Position numbers and translations under genes: made by a program
Notes under the pieces: model-generated
What the model was told of the DNA's origin: nothing
The model's database searches: none
Seen by the model: only the letters and a program-made list of their open reading frames with translations
Part shown: one piece after another, positions 38,701 to 53,200 of the stretch
Layout of the letters: each line of letters begins with the position of its first letter
Numbering within the stretch: the first letter of the stretch is position 1
Source of the DNA: Candidula unifasciata
Lineage: Eukaryota > Mollusca > Gastropoda > Stylommatophora > Geomitridae
Assembly: GCA_905116865.2 (NCBI GenBank)
Contig: CAJHNH020006601.1
Span: 332,501 to 396,500, forward strand
Direction: 5' to 3'
DNA: 64,000 nucleotides

Positions 38701-41566
38701 CGGTTCCTGAGTATCTAACCACTGATTATTTTTGTATTGTTACGCTCGATGTTGACCGCTTTCGTCGGTAGCAAAACATGACACTCCTAGCACATAGGAC
38801 AGCCCGTGGGAGCGCCATTCGGATGAGAATCGCCCGGACGCAAGTCCCATAACCCCCTCTCCCTTCCCCCACCCAACCCGTAGGTAAAATTTAGGACCCC
38901 CGATGTAGGGTGTTGAAAATAAAGAAAACATTGCGTCCCAATTTGGGGCGGATTTTAACAAACGATTATTTGGACTTGGCCTTTTACCCCTCCAGGACCT
39001 CACATCAAGCGATAAACACCCGTTGACACAAAGGGCCACCATTAGGATGAGGATCACCAGTGGAGAGGACCTAGAAACCCCGTTCAATAAACAGATTACT
39101 GATTAGGTCATAATTAGGGCCCCCGGCAATAACCGGGGTTGGGCTTCATAAAAATGAAAATTGCGTCGCGCACAGTGACGTTTTTTTTTAATTACGCTAT
39201 TTGAAATTGGATTGGCTTTTTACCCCACCAGGACATCACACAAGCGATAAACACCCGATGACACAAAGTGCCACCATGCGGATGAGGATCACCGCGGAGA
39301 GGTCCCAGAAACCGCGTTCAGACATTTGGCCATAATGATGACCTGCCTATATTGCGGCCCCTGGCAAAAGCCAGAGTGGGGCTTCAAATAACAAAAAATA
39401 ACGTCCTAAGAAGGACGTAATGAATGAACTAATGAATGAATGAATGAATTTCTACCCCACCAGGACATCACACAAGCGATAAACACCCGATGACACAAAA
39501 TGCCACCATGCGGATGAGGATCGCCGTGGAGAGGTCCCAGAAACCGCGTTCAGACATTTGGCCATATTTATGGCCTGCCTATATTGCGGCCCCTGGCAAA
39601 AGCCAGAGTAGGGCTTCAAATGACAAAAAATTTCGTCCTGAAAAGGACGACACTGGATTTAATGATGAATGAACTAATCGGAGCAGCACTATTTATAGCT
39701 CGGATCAACAACACCCCCCCCCCCCCCCCCCCCCTTTCCCATTTCAACAGAAGCCTGAATGCTATTGGCTGGAAGCTGACGGTAGCCTGAAATAACCTTG
39801 ACTAATGACAAATCAGAAGCCAGCCAGATCTCCAGGCTTTTTTTATTCCCCCCCCCCTCCTTCTTCCCGTCATCATCGGCGTCCGGGTCTCCCATTGGCT
39901 TACCGCCGGTCGGACAGTATTTGGTCGCATCAACACTGCAGGCGTCTTTTCATGACTCTTGGTGGCGTGCAAAGTTAAGCCATGCTATATGGCACATATA
40001 ACCTAGTCACAATTATAACCAAAAGCTATTTTGTTTCCAGCAGAGTACCACCTTATCGTCAATGTCATCCTCTGGCATTCATTTACCAATGCAGCACAGC
40101 ACCCCCCCCCCCCCCGACAAACTCAGTCCATGCCACGATGGGAAAGACGTTCTATCACATTCCATCGACACAGAACAGGAGTAGTCTGCGTAAACACATG
40201 AAAGAACATGCCTTGGAAAAGACTGGAGCACTTATGCGTGTGCCCGACGTGCAACGAAGGAAGACGATCCTGGAATGAACAATGAACACTCACATCTGCT
40301 GCCGCCTGTCCCATGTATCAAACAGAAATAGTAAGAATGATTGTATCAGTCCAGCCCACTCTAAAACCATATCAATCTAAAATACTTGACATTCAGAAAC
40401 CAGAAACCAATGACGCACTGTGGTTGGCAAATCGCGGCTCGCGAGCCGTATGCGGCTCTTTAGCGACCTGAGTGTGGGTCAGCCAGTACGGCCACAAATC
40501 TGGTTCGACACTGAAAAACATCGTTCTTGAAAAAAAAAATCTCCCTGCTACTAATTTGTTGGCTCTTTCGACTAAAGAGTACTGACCACTGCCTTATAGG
40601 ATGGTACTAACAAGGATGATAGGCAGTGACGGATGGATAGATGGATGAATACAATAGATGGATGGTAGGCTAAATGGATGAGTGGGTGGTCGGATAGATG
40701 GACGTATGGATGGGTGTACGAAAGTATATGAGATCAGGTAAACCAACGTCTCGTGATATGATACCTCTCTTTTACTGTCAGCCATCAAACTGAGACAGTA
40801 AGAAATGATTGTTATACACAATATCAGTTGAGCCAGGCGCACACTTACAATGTGACTACAATACTTCTCATCTAGGTAGCAAAAAAAAAAGTGATGCACC
40901 GTAACAGGGAGTGTGTTCAAAACACAACCGCGAACCTATTCGATATGAGATGGTACACACAAAGACAATGGGGACCAAGAAGTGGCTCAAGCGTTTTTTC
41001 CCCCTCTCTTGATTCATTGTAATTTATTGAGCTCCGTCCTAAGCTAAGTATTGAAGATCCTGTTGTACTAATTAGGGTGGTTGGGGGGGGGGGGGGGGAG
41101 GGGGAAAGAATAGACTTTTTGTCCCTTAAGCATGTCGTAAATGATGACTAATTACGGTTTTGATGAAATAAGATGTGCTGGGTCGAAAGGCGCAGGATAT
41201 CGCAGTCTAGCTGTAAACCATAACACAAAGGACAACTATCCTTAAAGAATTAGCAGTAGCATTAACAAAGCAGCATAAATAGTAGTAGTGAGAAGTAAAA
41301 ACAATACTGTTGTTGGTTTTATTATTATTATTATTATTACTACTACTAGTAGTTGTAGTGATTGCACTGGCTATGAAATCATGTAGGGCTGGAGAATAGA
41401 CTAGAGAAAGAGAGATTTTCAAGCGCGCCATGACGAGAGCGACAATGTTCTGTAAAGGATCTGATGACTGAGCAGCAGCAGCAGCAGCAGCAGGAGCAGG
41501 AGCAGTAGCAGTAGTAGTAGTAGTAGTAGTAGCAGCAGCAGCAGCAGTAGTAGCAGTAGTAGTAGC

Positions 41567-41631
<65 letters not shown>

Positions 41632-44600
41632 GAGTAGCAGTAGTGGTGGTAGCAGAAGCAGCAGCAGTAGTAACAGCAGAAGTATTATTATTATTATTAA
41701 TAGTAGTAGCCGTAGTAATAGTAACACTAGCAAACACATCAACAAGGCAGCAACCAAAGCCAGAAGGAGGGTAGCCATTCTGAGAAAACTAAGTGGAACC
41801 ACATGGGGTGCTAGCGGGAAAATACTTAGAAAAGTTTACCAACAAAGTGTTCGACCACATCTTGAATACGGATCAACAGCATGGAGTTCGGCATCAAAAA
41901 CCACATTGCAAGAATTAGACAAAGTGCAAAATCAAGCACTCAGAGTTACCACAGGCAGTATGAAATCAACACCTATAGCTGTGATGGAGAAAATGGGGAT
42001 GACCCAAGCACCAAGTGAACGCAGAGACACCAAGATGCTTTTACAAGCAGAAAAGTTTCTTAGTATGCCCAGTCACCCTATGAATGAAAGATTCAAAAAT
42101 TTAGCTTTGGGACGACTAAAGAGAAGTAGTTTTATCCACCAGGCCAAACGGCTTGGCAGACAAACCACTGATTTACCTGCAACTGATAGATCCTTAAATG
42201 CTGTCCCAGAACGGACCCCCTGGAGAGAGGAGTATAAGTTTCCAATACACATCAAGACTGAAGTGAAAGGGGTATTTGACAAGGAAGAACAAAACAGTGT
42301 GCAGCGCAAAACACAGCCACCCTCAGTTTACTTGATGATGAATACCCGCAGAACCTTTGGGTCCGTGTTTACACAGATGGGTCAGCAGAAAGCGCAGTCA
42401 GAAACGGAGGTGCGGGAGTGTACATTGAGTATCCTAATAATACCAGGGATACAGCCAAATTACCAATGGGAAAGCACTGTCACAACTATGATGCAGAAGT
42501 TCAAGCCATCAAGATAGCGGTAGAGAAACTACTAAATACAGGGTATTTTTTACAACCAGTGGTATTCCTGACAGATGCAAAAGCAGTACTTCAGTCACTC
42601 CAGTCTGGAAAATTACCAAGCATACGGACACTATTATCCGAACTAGGCAACCGCTGTAAATTAGTAATGCAGTGGATACCTTCCCACTGTGGAGTTCCCG
42701 GAAACGAAAAAGCTGATAAACTAGCTAAGGAAGGTGCAACTGAAGAACAACCTGACATACCAGTCTCTTATCAACAGAAGAAGAGAATGATCAAATCAGT
42801 CAGAATGCCACCGAAACTGGCACAAGATGATTACCATATTATGGACAGACCAGAGCAAGTCATTATCCTTCGCCTTAGAACAGGGCACAATAGACTTCGC
42901 TCCCACATGTACAACAAATTTAAGATTGGCCAATCGGCCATGTGTACTTGTGGACTGGCACCTGAAACAACAGATCACATCCTTCAAGACTGTCCCATAT
43001 TCAACGCTTTCAGGCAAAACCTTTGGCCAAAAGAGACACTTGTGGAAGTCAAACTTTACGGGCCGCTTAGTGAATTACAAAAGACAGTGAAATTCATACA
43101 AGAGACGGCTTTGCAGATATAGACAATTTATTTCATGCGAACGAAAGAAGAAGAAGAAGAAGTAACACTAGCAGTAGAAGTATTATTAGTAGCAGTAGTA
43201 GTAGCCACAGCAGCAGAAAAAAAAGATGAAGCCTTTATGTGCGCCCAATCTACACATGATCTTTTCTTATTCATCCCTAAGATTGGCACATTCAGGTCAG
43301 CTGAATGGCCACTGCTGACATGACACAAGAATTATATTCCGATGTATTGATCGGCATTGTAAAAGCATTCAATCAGAGGCCACCCCACACAGCATAAAAA
43401 TGGAAAAGCTGCAGGCACGCTACGATTCGATCCCATCACGGGCAAATGACGACAGCGCTATGCCTAAAAAGCTTCTGTAAAATCCGATCGATATTTGAGC
43501 GTGTATCGCTGGTATTACCGCAGGCCAGTGGTTCTCAAGTCGGCTCTGTGGCTAAGTCGATGCCAACGCTATGTAATGCCGGGATGCCGGGTTCGATCCT
43601 AGCTGCGGGCCATGCGCCTTGCGTTGGTTTCGACAGTGGTATCAAGAAAGCCGACCGTCTAGAAGCAATGGCAAACTACTGGACGTAAATTTGCCTAGAA
43701 AAACCGCACAACAGCCAGGGGCTGTTGGGGTTGGTTCTACAACATCCTGTAAAGGATACGCAACTAACTAACTAGTGATTCTCAGCGCCACGAACGCATT
43801 TCGAATACAGGAACAACTAACATATACGAGCGGAGAAAACCCGAGACCAACAGAACTAGAAAGTCTTTACACTGGAACCACAGCGGTATAGAACTATAGA
43901 CATAACCACCTCCTCCTCCTCCCCTTTTAGAAAACACACATATACACAAACACGCAGAAGGGAACTATAGCGTGCGGTTAAAAGCTGGAGACTATATGGG
44001 GTGAGCCGCAAGCAACAGCAGAAGAAATGAGCGACTTGGCGTGAGTTGGTTGAGGGCCTATGTTCAACTGGGGAATACAGAGCGGAAGGATCGACACAAA
44101 ACAGCCTGATTTCGTCACCGCTACATAAATGCATCCAGGTTTCCTACACACACACACTCTCTCTCTCGTTTTTTTTCTAACCCTGTATCTATACTTCTTA
44201 CTGTATGACAGCGGGTGCTAGCAAATTCCAGTACTGTGAATGTTTTGTTATTTCAACATGATCGACGTCACTGCGCATCACTAAATATTCCCATGCGTGA
44301 TTAGTTCTATGGATGCAACAGCTATCCCTAGGAACCTCTAGTGATTATTTCCATACTCTGAAGCAGCAGAGATCCCCGCGTGCCCATGCTGATTATTCCA
44401 ATATGTGCTCATGACTTCGATGCAGCAGAAATCCCTAGGTACCCTTGCTGATTATTCCAATGTGTGCACAGGACTCCAATGCAGCACAAATCCCTAAGTA
44501 CCCTTGATGATTATACCAATGTGTGCATACAGGACTCCGACGTAGCAGACATCGCTAGGTACTCTGATGCAACAGACATCAACGCAGCAGACATCGCTAG

Positions 44601-47220
44601 GTACTCTGATGCTACAGACATCAACGCAGCAGACATCGCTAGGTACTCTGATGCAACAGACATCAACGCAGCAGACATCGCTAGGTACTCTGATGCAACA
44701 GACATCACTAAGTACATCTATTCCAATGTGTGCTCGGGACTCCGCTGCAGCAGACATCCCTAGGTACCTGTATTCCAATGTGTGCTCAGCCCTCAGATGG
44801 TAAGTAGAAGGCACCGCATTTCTTAGCTAACCGGAAACCACTGATTTACAAAACCAAACCGCTCCCTGTGTCTAAAGCACCGTTAAAAGACTATAGCGAT
44901 TGACACGACACGCCCGCCACTTGTTTCCTACTGACGCAAATCATCCCCCCTGTGCTTCAATTTCAGATCTCCCTCCTGTCAATTTAAACAATTATCATCA
45001 TTAAGTGCCTTCAAATGTCAGGGAAGAGAGAAAACAGACGCAAACTTCGCATTCTGACATGCTTATTCTTTCTTGAAGCTACGACTATTCGCGCAACACA
45101 GCAAAACATCGACCGGTAAACGGCGGTTTGCTATAGGCAGACCAGGTTATGTGTGAAAACATAGCCTTCTATTGCAACATATTTAATGGGAGATGTTGTC
45201 ATGGGACAAGACTGGCGTTTAAACATTCTTCTATTTTTTTAACAGTTCTTGAGAAAACCGCCCTTTTCTAATTCTTATTTTAACTACTTCTGCTTCAAGT
45301 CAGCGCATAGCTTAGGGGCTGCGAACGCATCTTCAACGCCGATGGTACCAGTGCCAGTCTGATTGTAAGTCCCTCTGGCTTTCCCTGTGAGCGTTGAGTA
45401 TCGGCCAGACCTCTTCGTTACTCCTCGCTGCATCACTCTCACCAGACTGTGATGATTAATTTGCTTATCGGAATAGTGCACATTCTCCAACAAGGCCCTA
45501 AACACGTCTTCCTTATCAAGCTTCAATATTCTACCAAGTTGCGCAGAGCCACCCAGTCAGTCCGCCGGTTCATTTCCCAACACATCGGCTTCCCCAGAAA
45601 AAAGATCCAGACCATGCTCCTCCTCGTGACCTCTGAAGCGAATCACTCCACTCTGCACGAAGCATGCATGTCCTGATCTTCCTCAGCATGCTTTCTAAGT
45701 CAGTTACAATCACGAAAGCAGCGGAAAGCTGCAGCGACCGCCTCCACTCTTAAGCTGGATGTTGTGGTATCATATGCTAGGCTCTCCTGCACCAAACGTT
45801 GCCTTTCCTCTTAGTGTGGAGTGTTGGCTGGATCCCATAATCACTCCCCGTGGATAACCCAAGTGTGCCTCCGCACGGTTCACTTACTCCCAAGGAGCCT
45901 TGACCACATCTAGCTAGTCGTGAATCAGTTTACCATCGAAAGATGAAAGGAATCGGGGAGGGGGAGGGGGGTGAACGACCCTCAGATACAACAATGCACA
46001 ACTTCTAGTCGAGAGATTGAAACACCAGTGCAGGCCAAACTGTACGCGCCGCTGGGTGAACTAAAAAAAAAAAAATACAGTACAGTCTGGAGATCCCACT
46101 AGAGGCAGCACTGCAGATATACAGATAATATATTCAAAGTAAACAAAGGAAGAAGACAATTGTCTACGACAGTCATTATTCCCGCTGACAGCAGCTCTGT
46201 TGTGCTCCGTTGGACACTCGGAAGGAAACATAAGACCACGTTGGTAAACTGACTAGATAGGCAAAATACTGGGCTACCTCTCAGTACCCCCGGGGACTTC
46301 TATTGATTGGTGGGCTATTTCAGTTCTCCTTCCTACAGTCGGGAACGACAGGGGGGAAAGGTCGCAGGAAGTTTCGATCGGTTGTGCGAGGCTTGCCGAA
46401 TCCGGTGTGCAAATCATGACTGTAAACGAATAAATAAACGAACTTTATTATCAAAGGGCCACAAACTGGGCACGCAGGTCCGTCTTACATTGGGCCTTTG
46501 CAAACACTCATCTTCCAGGCCGCAGTTGTATTTCATTAATAACGCATGTTGTGTTCATGTGAGCTATAGGTGGCACCGGGGGAGGTCGAGAAGGAGGTGG
46601 AGAAATTTTATTACATTATTAGATCATCCACTGCTGACACCGCTACTACTTACTATTACAAGTTATTGTTGCTGCTGCTAATACTGTCAATACTACTACT
46701 GCGGTGGCTTCTTCTACTACGAATGCTACTAAGCAAAGTTACGCATTTGGTATACTTACCTTTACACAGACATACCAACACTGCACTGACAGACAGACCC
46801 ACAAAGCAACCCGTATAATGATAAACCAACATACTGACAGACCTTATCGAGGGACACACTGACAGACATGGCAATCAACATACCAACCACTTGCCGCGAC
46901 AGCTATCTATTCCAGTCTTTAGTCTGTCTTCATCTACAGCCCTTGGTCGCCGCCCCCCCCCCCTCTTCCTCCCCCTACCATCTCCCCCTCTACATTTCTA
47001 CCAGTCTCCACTGTCCCCATCTACCGCCATTCTCCTCCTCTACAGCCGTACACCCTACCCCCTCCTCCTCCCCCAGTCTTCTCCATCACAACAACGCAAA
47101 GATACCATCTGGGATCTGGGTATTTAGTTTCAGTAAACTGCTAGTCCTCTCTGGAACGGCTATTTCTGCCTAGCCTGGAGCCGACTGGCAGAGAGGGAGA
47201 AAGAGAGAGAGAGAGGGAGG

Positions 47221-47293
<73 letters not shown>

Positions 47294-50200
47294 GACTGAG
47301 ATCAGGCAGACAAGCTGGTCACAGTATTGATCCGTCCAGGCAGTCAAACGGCATCAGATTGTAGAAGTTCTGCGGTTTCCGATAGGCCAGCTCTCCGGTT
47401 AGTTTTTTCCCGTCATGGGCTCTCTCTGCATGTGCGTGTGTGTGTGTGTGTGTGCGCGCGCGCGGGCTTGAGTGAGTGAAACAAGGAAAGGTAGGTATTA
47501 CAAATGGCCCATTCTAAGAGACCAAATAATGAAAGACTGAGCACAAATGTCTACACGCAGAGAGTCACCCCTTCCAGGCTGCTATTACAATTTACATTAT
47601 TTTTCTTCTAAGAGTCCATGACGTGTGGCGTTGGTCGTCATGTCTATCCACAACCTTATGTCTCATATCTTTCTACAAATTCTGACACATATCATCTCCT
47701 ATGCTATGATGTCAAACTGTCCAGCACCTCCTCTCCCGGTCTCTCTTTCTACAAATTCTGGAACATATCTCCTGTCACTTGATGATCCATCTAAGCCTTC
47801 CTGTTCTGTGTTGTCACTTGATGATCCGTCCAAGCCTTTCCGTTCTTTGTTGTCACTTGATGATCCATCCAGGTCTTCCTGTTCTGTGCTTGCATTTGAT
47901 GATACGTCCAAGCCTTCCTGTTCTGTGCTGTCACTTGATGATCCGTCCAAGCCTTCCTGTACTGTGCTGTCACCTGATGATCCATCAAAGCCTTCCTGTA
48001 ATGTGCTGTCACCTGATAATCCGTCCAAGTCTTCCTGTTCTGTGTTGTCATTTGATGATCCGTTTAAGCCTTCCTGTACTGTGCTGTCACTTGATGATCC
48101 GTTTAAGCCTTCCTGAACTGTGCTGTCACCCGATGATCCACTTAAGCCTTCCTGTTCTGTGTTGTCACTTGATGATCGGTTTAAGCTTTCCTGAACTGTG
48201 CTGTCACCCGATGATCCACTTAAGCCTTCCTGAACTGTGCTGTCACCTGATGATCCGTCCAAGCATTCCTGTTATGTGTTGTCACCTGATGATCCGTCCA
48301 AGCATTCCTGTTATGTGTTGTCACCTGATGATCCGTTTAAGCCTTCCTGAACTGTGCTGTCACCTGATGATCCGTCCAAGCCTTCCTGAACTGTGCTGTC
48401 ACCTGATGATCCGTCCAAGCCTTCCTGAACTGTGCTGTCACCTGATGATCCGTCCAAGCCTTCCTGTTATATGTTGTCACCTGATGATCCGTCCAAGCCT
48501 TCCTGTTATGTGTTGTCACCTGATGATCCATCCAAGCCTTCCTGTTATGTGTTGTCACCTGATGATCCGTCCAAGCCTTCCTGTTATGTGTTGTCACCTG
48601 ATGATCCGTCCAAGCCTTCCTGTTATGTGTTGTCACCTGATGATCCGTTCAAGCCTTCCTGTTATGTGTTGTCACCTGATGATCCGTCCAAGCCTTCCTG
48701 TTATGTGTTGTCACCTGATGATCCGTCCAAGCCTTCCTGTTATGTGTTGTCACCAGATGATCCATCCAAGCCTTCCTATTATGTGTTGTCACCTGATGAT
48801 CCGTCCAAGCCTTCCTATTATGTGTTGTCACCTGATGATCCGTCCAAGCCTTCCTGTTATGTGTTGTCACTTGATGATCCGTCCAAGCCTTCCTGTTATG
48901 TGTTGTCACCTGATGATCCGTCCAAGCCTTCCTGTTATGTGTTGTCACCTGATGATCCGACCAAGCCTTCCTGTTATGTGTTGTCACCTGATGATCCGTC
49001 CAAGCCTTCCTGTTATGTGTTGTCACCTGATGATCCGTCCAAGCCTTCCTGTTATGTGTTGTCACCTGATGATCCATCCAAGTCTTCCTGTTCTGTGTTG
49101 TCACTTAATGATCCGTCCAAGTCTTCCTGTTCTGTGCTGTTGCTTGTCTTCCAAATCTGCCTGTACCTCATGTCTCCTGTAGTATCTCCCACATTTTCCC
49201 TATAAAACAAATCTGTCACCAACTTCCTTCCACACATATTTTGTTTCTCTCTATTTTCTGGTTGCATCATGGGTTCCAGACAAAGAACAAACTGGTGTTT
49301 CCTCAGTGAAGTTTCTTTACCATCATCAAGTAAGTTCAAGACCCTTCTCACACCAGTGGAGCATTGGGCATATGATGCTAGACTCTAATTTTTATAGACA
49401 GATTGGCACTTGGTAGGTGATGTTGTCAACATCATGCCAGCCACCTTTATTTCCCTGGAAACCACCTGGCAGCCATTTCAGACTGGGTCGACCTAGGACC
49501 CACAGTAATTTGTAAAGAATCCGACAGAATGTTATTCAAATACAAGTCTTTCAGGATGACAGGTGAGCATGTAGTCACTAGGCTACTGTGGCTCCCACAT
49601 TTACCTAGTGCTGTGATGTATTATTTCATATAGAGCTGTGATGTATTACTTTCACATAGGGCTGTGATCTTTTACCTTCACACAAGGCTGTGATGTACTA
49701 CCTTCACCCAGTGCTGTGATGTACTACCTTCACCCAGTGCTGTGGTGTATTACCTCCACCTAGTGCTGTGGTGTATTACCTCCACCCAGTGCTGTGGTGT
49801 ATTACCTCCCCCCAGTGCTGTGGTGTTTTACCTCCACCTAGTGCTGTGATGTATTGCCTCCCCCCAGTGCTGTCATGTATTACCTCCACCCACTGCTGTA
49901 GTGTTTTACCTCCACCTAGTGCTGTGATGTATTGCCTCCCCCCAGTGCTGTCATGTATTACCTCCACCCACTGCTGTAGTGTTTTACCTCCACCTAGTGC
50001 TGTGATGTATTGCCTCCCCCCAGTGCTGTCATGTATTACCTCCACCAACTGCTGTAGTGTTTTACCTCCACCTAGTGCTGTCATGTATTACCTCCACCCA
50101 GTGCTGTGGTGTATTACCTCCACCTAGTGCTGTGGTGTATTATCTCCACCCAGTGCTCTGATGTATTACCTCCACACAGTGCTGTGACATATTACCTCCA

Positions 50201-53200
50201 CACAGTGCAGTGACATATTACCTCCACCCAGTGCTGTGATGTGTTACCTCCACCCAGTGCTGTCATGTATTACCTCCACCCACTGCTGTAGTGTTTTACC
50301 TCCACCTAGTGCTGTCATGTATTACCTCCACCCAGTGCTGTGGTGTATTACCTCCACCCAGTGCTGTGGTGTATTATCTCCACCCAGTGCTCTGATATAT
50401 TACCTCCACACAGTGCTGTGACATATTACCTCCACACAGTGCAGTGACATATTACCTCCACCCAGTGCTGTGATGTGTTATCTCCACCCAGTGCTGTGAT
50501 GTATTACCTCCACCCAGTGCTGTGATGTACTACCTCCACTCAGTGCTGTGATGTATAACCTTCACATAGTGCCATCATTCATTACTTTCACCTAGTGCTA
50601 TAATGTATTATTAGGGCTGTCATTATTTACCTTTACCTAGTGCTGTGATGCACTACTTTTACCTAGTGCTGTGATGCACTACTTTTACCAAGTGCTGTGA
50701 TGCACTACTTTTACCTAGTGCTGTGACACACTACTTTTACCAAGTGCTGTGATGCACTACTTTTACCTAGTGCTGTGATGCACTACTTTTACCTAGTGCT
50801 GTGATACACTACTTTTACCTAGTGCTGTGATGCACTACTTTTACCTAGTGCTGTGATGCACTACTTTTACCTAGTGCTGTGATGCACTACTTTCACCTAG
50901 TGCTGTGATGCACTACTTTCACCTAGTGCTGTGATAAACTACTTTCACCTAGTGCTGTGATAAACTACTTTCACCTAGTGCTGTGATGCACTACTTTTAC
51001 CTAGTGCTGTGATGCACTACTTTTACCTAGTGCTGTGATGAACTACTTTCACCTAGTGCTGTGATGCACTACTTTCACCTAGTGCTGTGATCATCATCAT
51101 CAGTTCTCATTGTGCCTAGTGGCACATGAGGCTTTAGAGAGGACTTTCCATACTTTCCTGTCCTGTGCAATCTTCAGTGCAGTTTTCCATGTCAAAGATG
51201 CTGCACTCAGGTCACTTTCCATCGTTCGTCTCCATGTTGTTTTTGGGCGCCCCTGTTTTCTCTTTCCCTCTGGTGTCCATGTGAGAGCTGCTTTGGCAGG
51301 TATATTAGGATTCATTCTCATAATGTGGCTAAGCCATTTCCATCTTCTCTTAGTTATCATACTGTCTAAAGTTTCTTGGTTTGTGACGTGAAGTAGTTTA
51401 GTGTTTGAGATTGTATCTGGCCAGAAAGTTTTAATAATTCTACGTAGACATGTGTGGTGGAAGGTGGACAGTTTGTGTGCATCCTTTTTTGTCATTCTCC
51501 AGCATTCCGCTCCATAAAGAAGAACTGGCAAAATGATGCTCTTGTAGAGTCGGAGTTTCGTTCCTCTGTAGTAAATGTTGGATTTCCAGATTTGCCTCAT
51601 CCTTCCAAAAGCAGCTCTAGCTTTGTTCAGACGTGACTGTATGTCCTCTTCGGTCCCTCCTGGCAGGGACACCACACTGCCAAGATATGTGAAATATTCT
51701 ACGTTTTCAAGAGTTTGGTTATTTATGGCCACTGGTTGTTGGTTTGGACTGCTTGTCATGATCTTAGTTTTCTTTGTATTTATTCTCAGTCTCACCATTT
51801 CTGCTTTGCTGTGTAGTCTGTTACTTTTTTCTTGTATATGTTCATGTTTATGTGATAGGATTGCTATATCATCTGCAAAATCAAGGGTCCTCAAACATGG
51901 TGAATGGAGTCCATTGTATGCCTCTCAATGTCCTGTCTATTGTGTTCTTTAGTATCCAATCAATCACAAGATTGAAGAGGAGAGATGACATAACACATCC
52001 CCGTCTTACACCTGTCTTTACTGGGAAAGATGTATTGTAATTTTTTATACTGCAGGAAAAGTCTTTATAGAAAAGAGCAATTATGTTGACTATTTTTTTC
52101 TGGAATTCCATAATGTCGTAAAATTTTTCATAGACTGTCTCTATGGACGCTGTCAAAAGCTTTCTCAAAGTCCACAAAATTTATATATAAACTTCTCTGC
52201 CATTCATTGCATGGTCCAAAAAAGTTACATATGGCGAAGATGTGCTCAGCTGTTCCTCTGCCCTTTCTGAATCCAGCTTGTTCTACTCGTAGGAAAATAT
52301 TTTGCTTGGTACTGAGAGTAGAGTAATTCCCCTCCAATTATTGCAGTCTGTTAAGTCTCTTTTTTTTGGGAATTTGGACTATTGTTCCCTCAGTCCAGTC
52401 ATCAGGCAACACTTCTTTCCAGTCATCAGGCAACACTTCTTTTTCCCAAATATCCTTGAACAATGGTTCTAGAATGCTAGCAGTTGTGTTGGGATCTACT
52501 TTGAGAAGTTCTGCTGGTAGTTCGTCTTTGCCTGGTGCTTTGTTGTTCTTTAAAGTGTGGATAGCTTAAAGAATTTCTTGTTTGCTTGGTGGTTCAGTAA
52601 TAATGTCAATGTCCTGAGAGGCTGGTTGAATATCTGGGGGATTTTCAGGATCAGGTCTGTTCAAGAGGTCGGAGAAGTGTTTAGTCCACTGCATGTCTTG
52701 TTTTTGTTCTGTGGTGAGCAGTCTGCCCTGGTTATCTCTGACGGGTATGCAGTAATAATTGTTTCTGTTTTTGCAAATTTGCTGGGTAATTTTGTGTAGG
52801 GTTTGCAGATCATGTGCTTTAGCAGCATTTTCTGCTGTTTCTGCTAGATTTTCCATAAATCTTCTTTTGTCAGCTCTGGCACTTTTCTTTGTCATTTTAT
52901 TTAGTTCGCTATATTCTAACATTAGTTTGTCTTTCTGACGTTCTGATTTAGTGTGATTTATAAGGCTCTTTATTCTTTTTCGCTTGGCAATATAGTCCAT
53001 GGTTTTACTGCTTATCCATTCTTTGTGATGTTGTTTCCTGGTTCCTAATATGTTGTTGCTAGTTGATTTGTATGTTTCTTTGATCTGGTTCCAACTGTCT
53101 TGAATGCTGATTGCATTTTGAGTGTCTGGGTCACTTGATAGGGTTTAAAATCTATTTTTAAGTTCTACTATAAATTTAGTTGCAATGTCTTTTTCTCTTA

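Noticed and set aside
41207..41802. Thr/Ala-rich and Leu-rich minus-strand open frames of 127-176 codons
   Set aside because: Pure translation of the (AGC/AGT)n microsatellite.
47779..49182. 467-codon plus-strand open frame, and the overlapping long frames on both strands
   Set aside because: It is generated entirely by a 39-bp tandem repeat whose length is a multiple of three; several frames on each strand are equally open.
49768..50421. Open frames with repeated CGVLPPPSAVMYC peptides
   Set aside because: By-product of the 26-bp satellite's 78-bp higher-order unit (a multiple of three).
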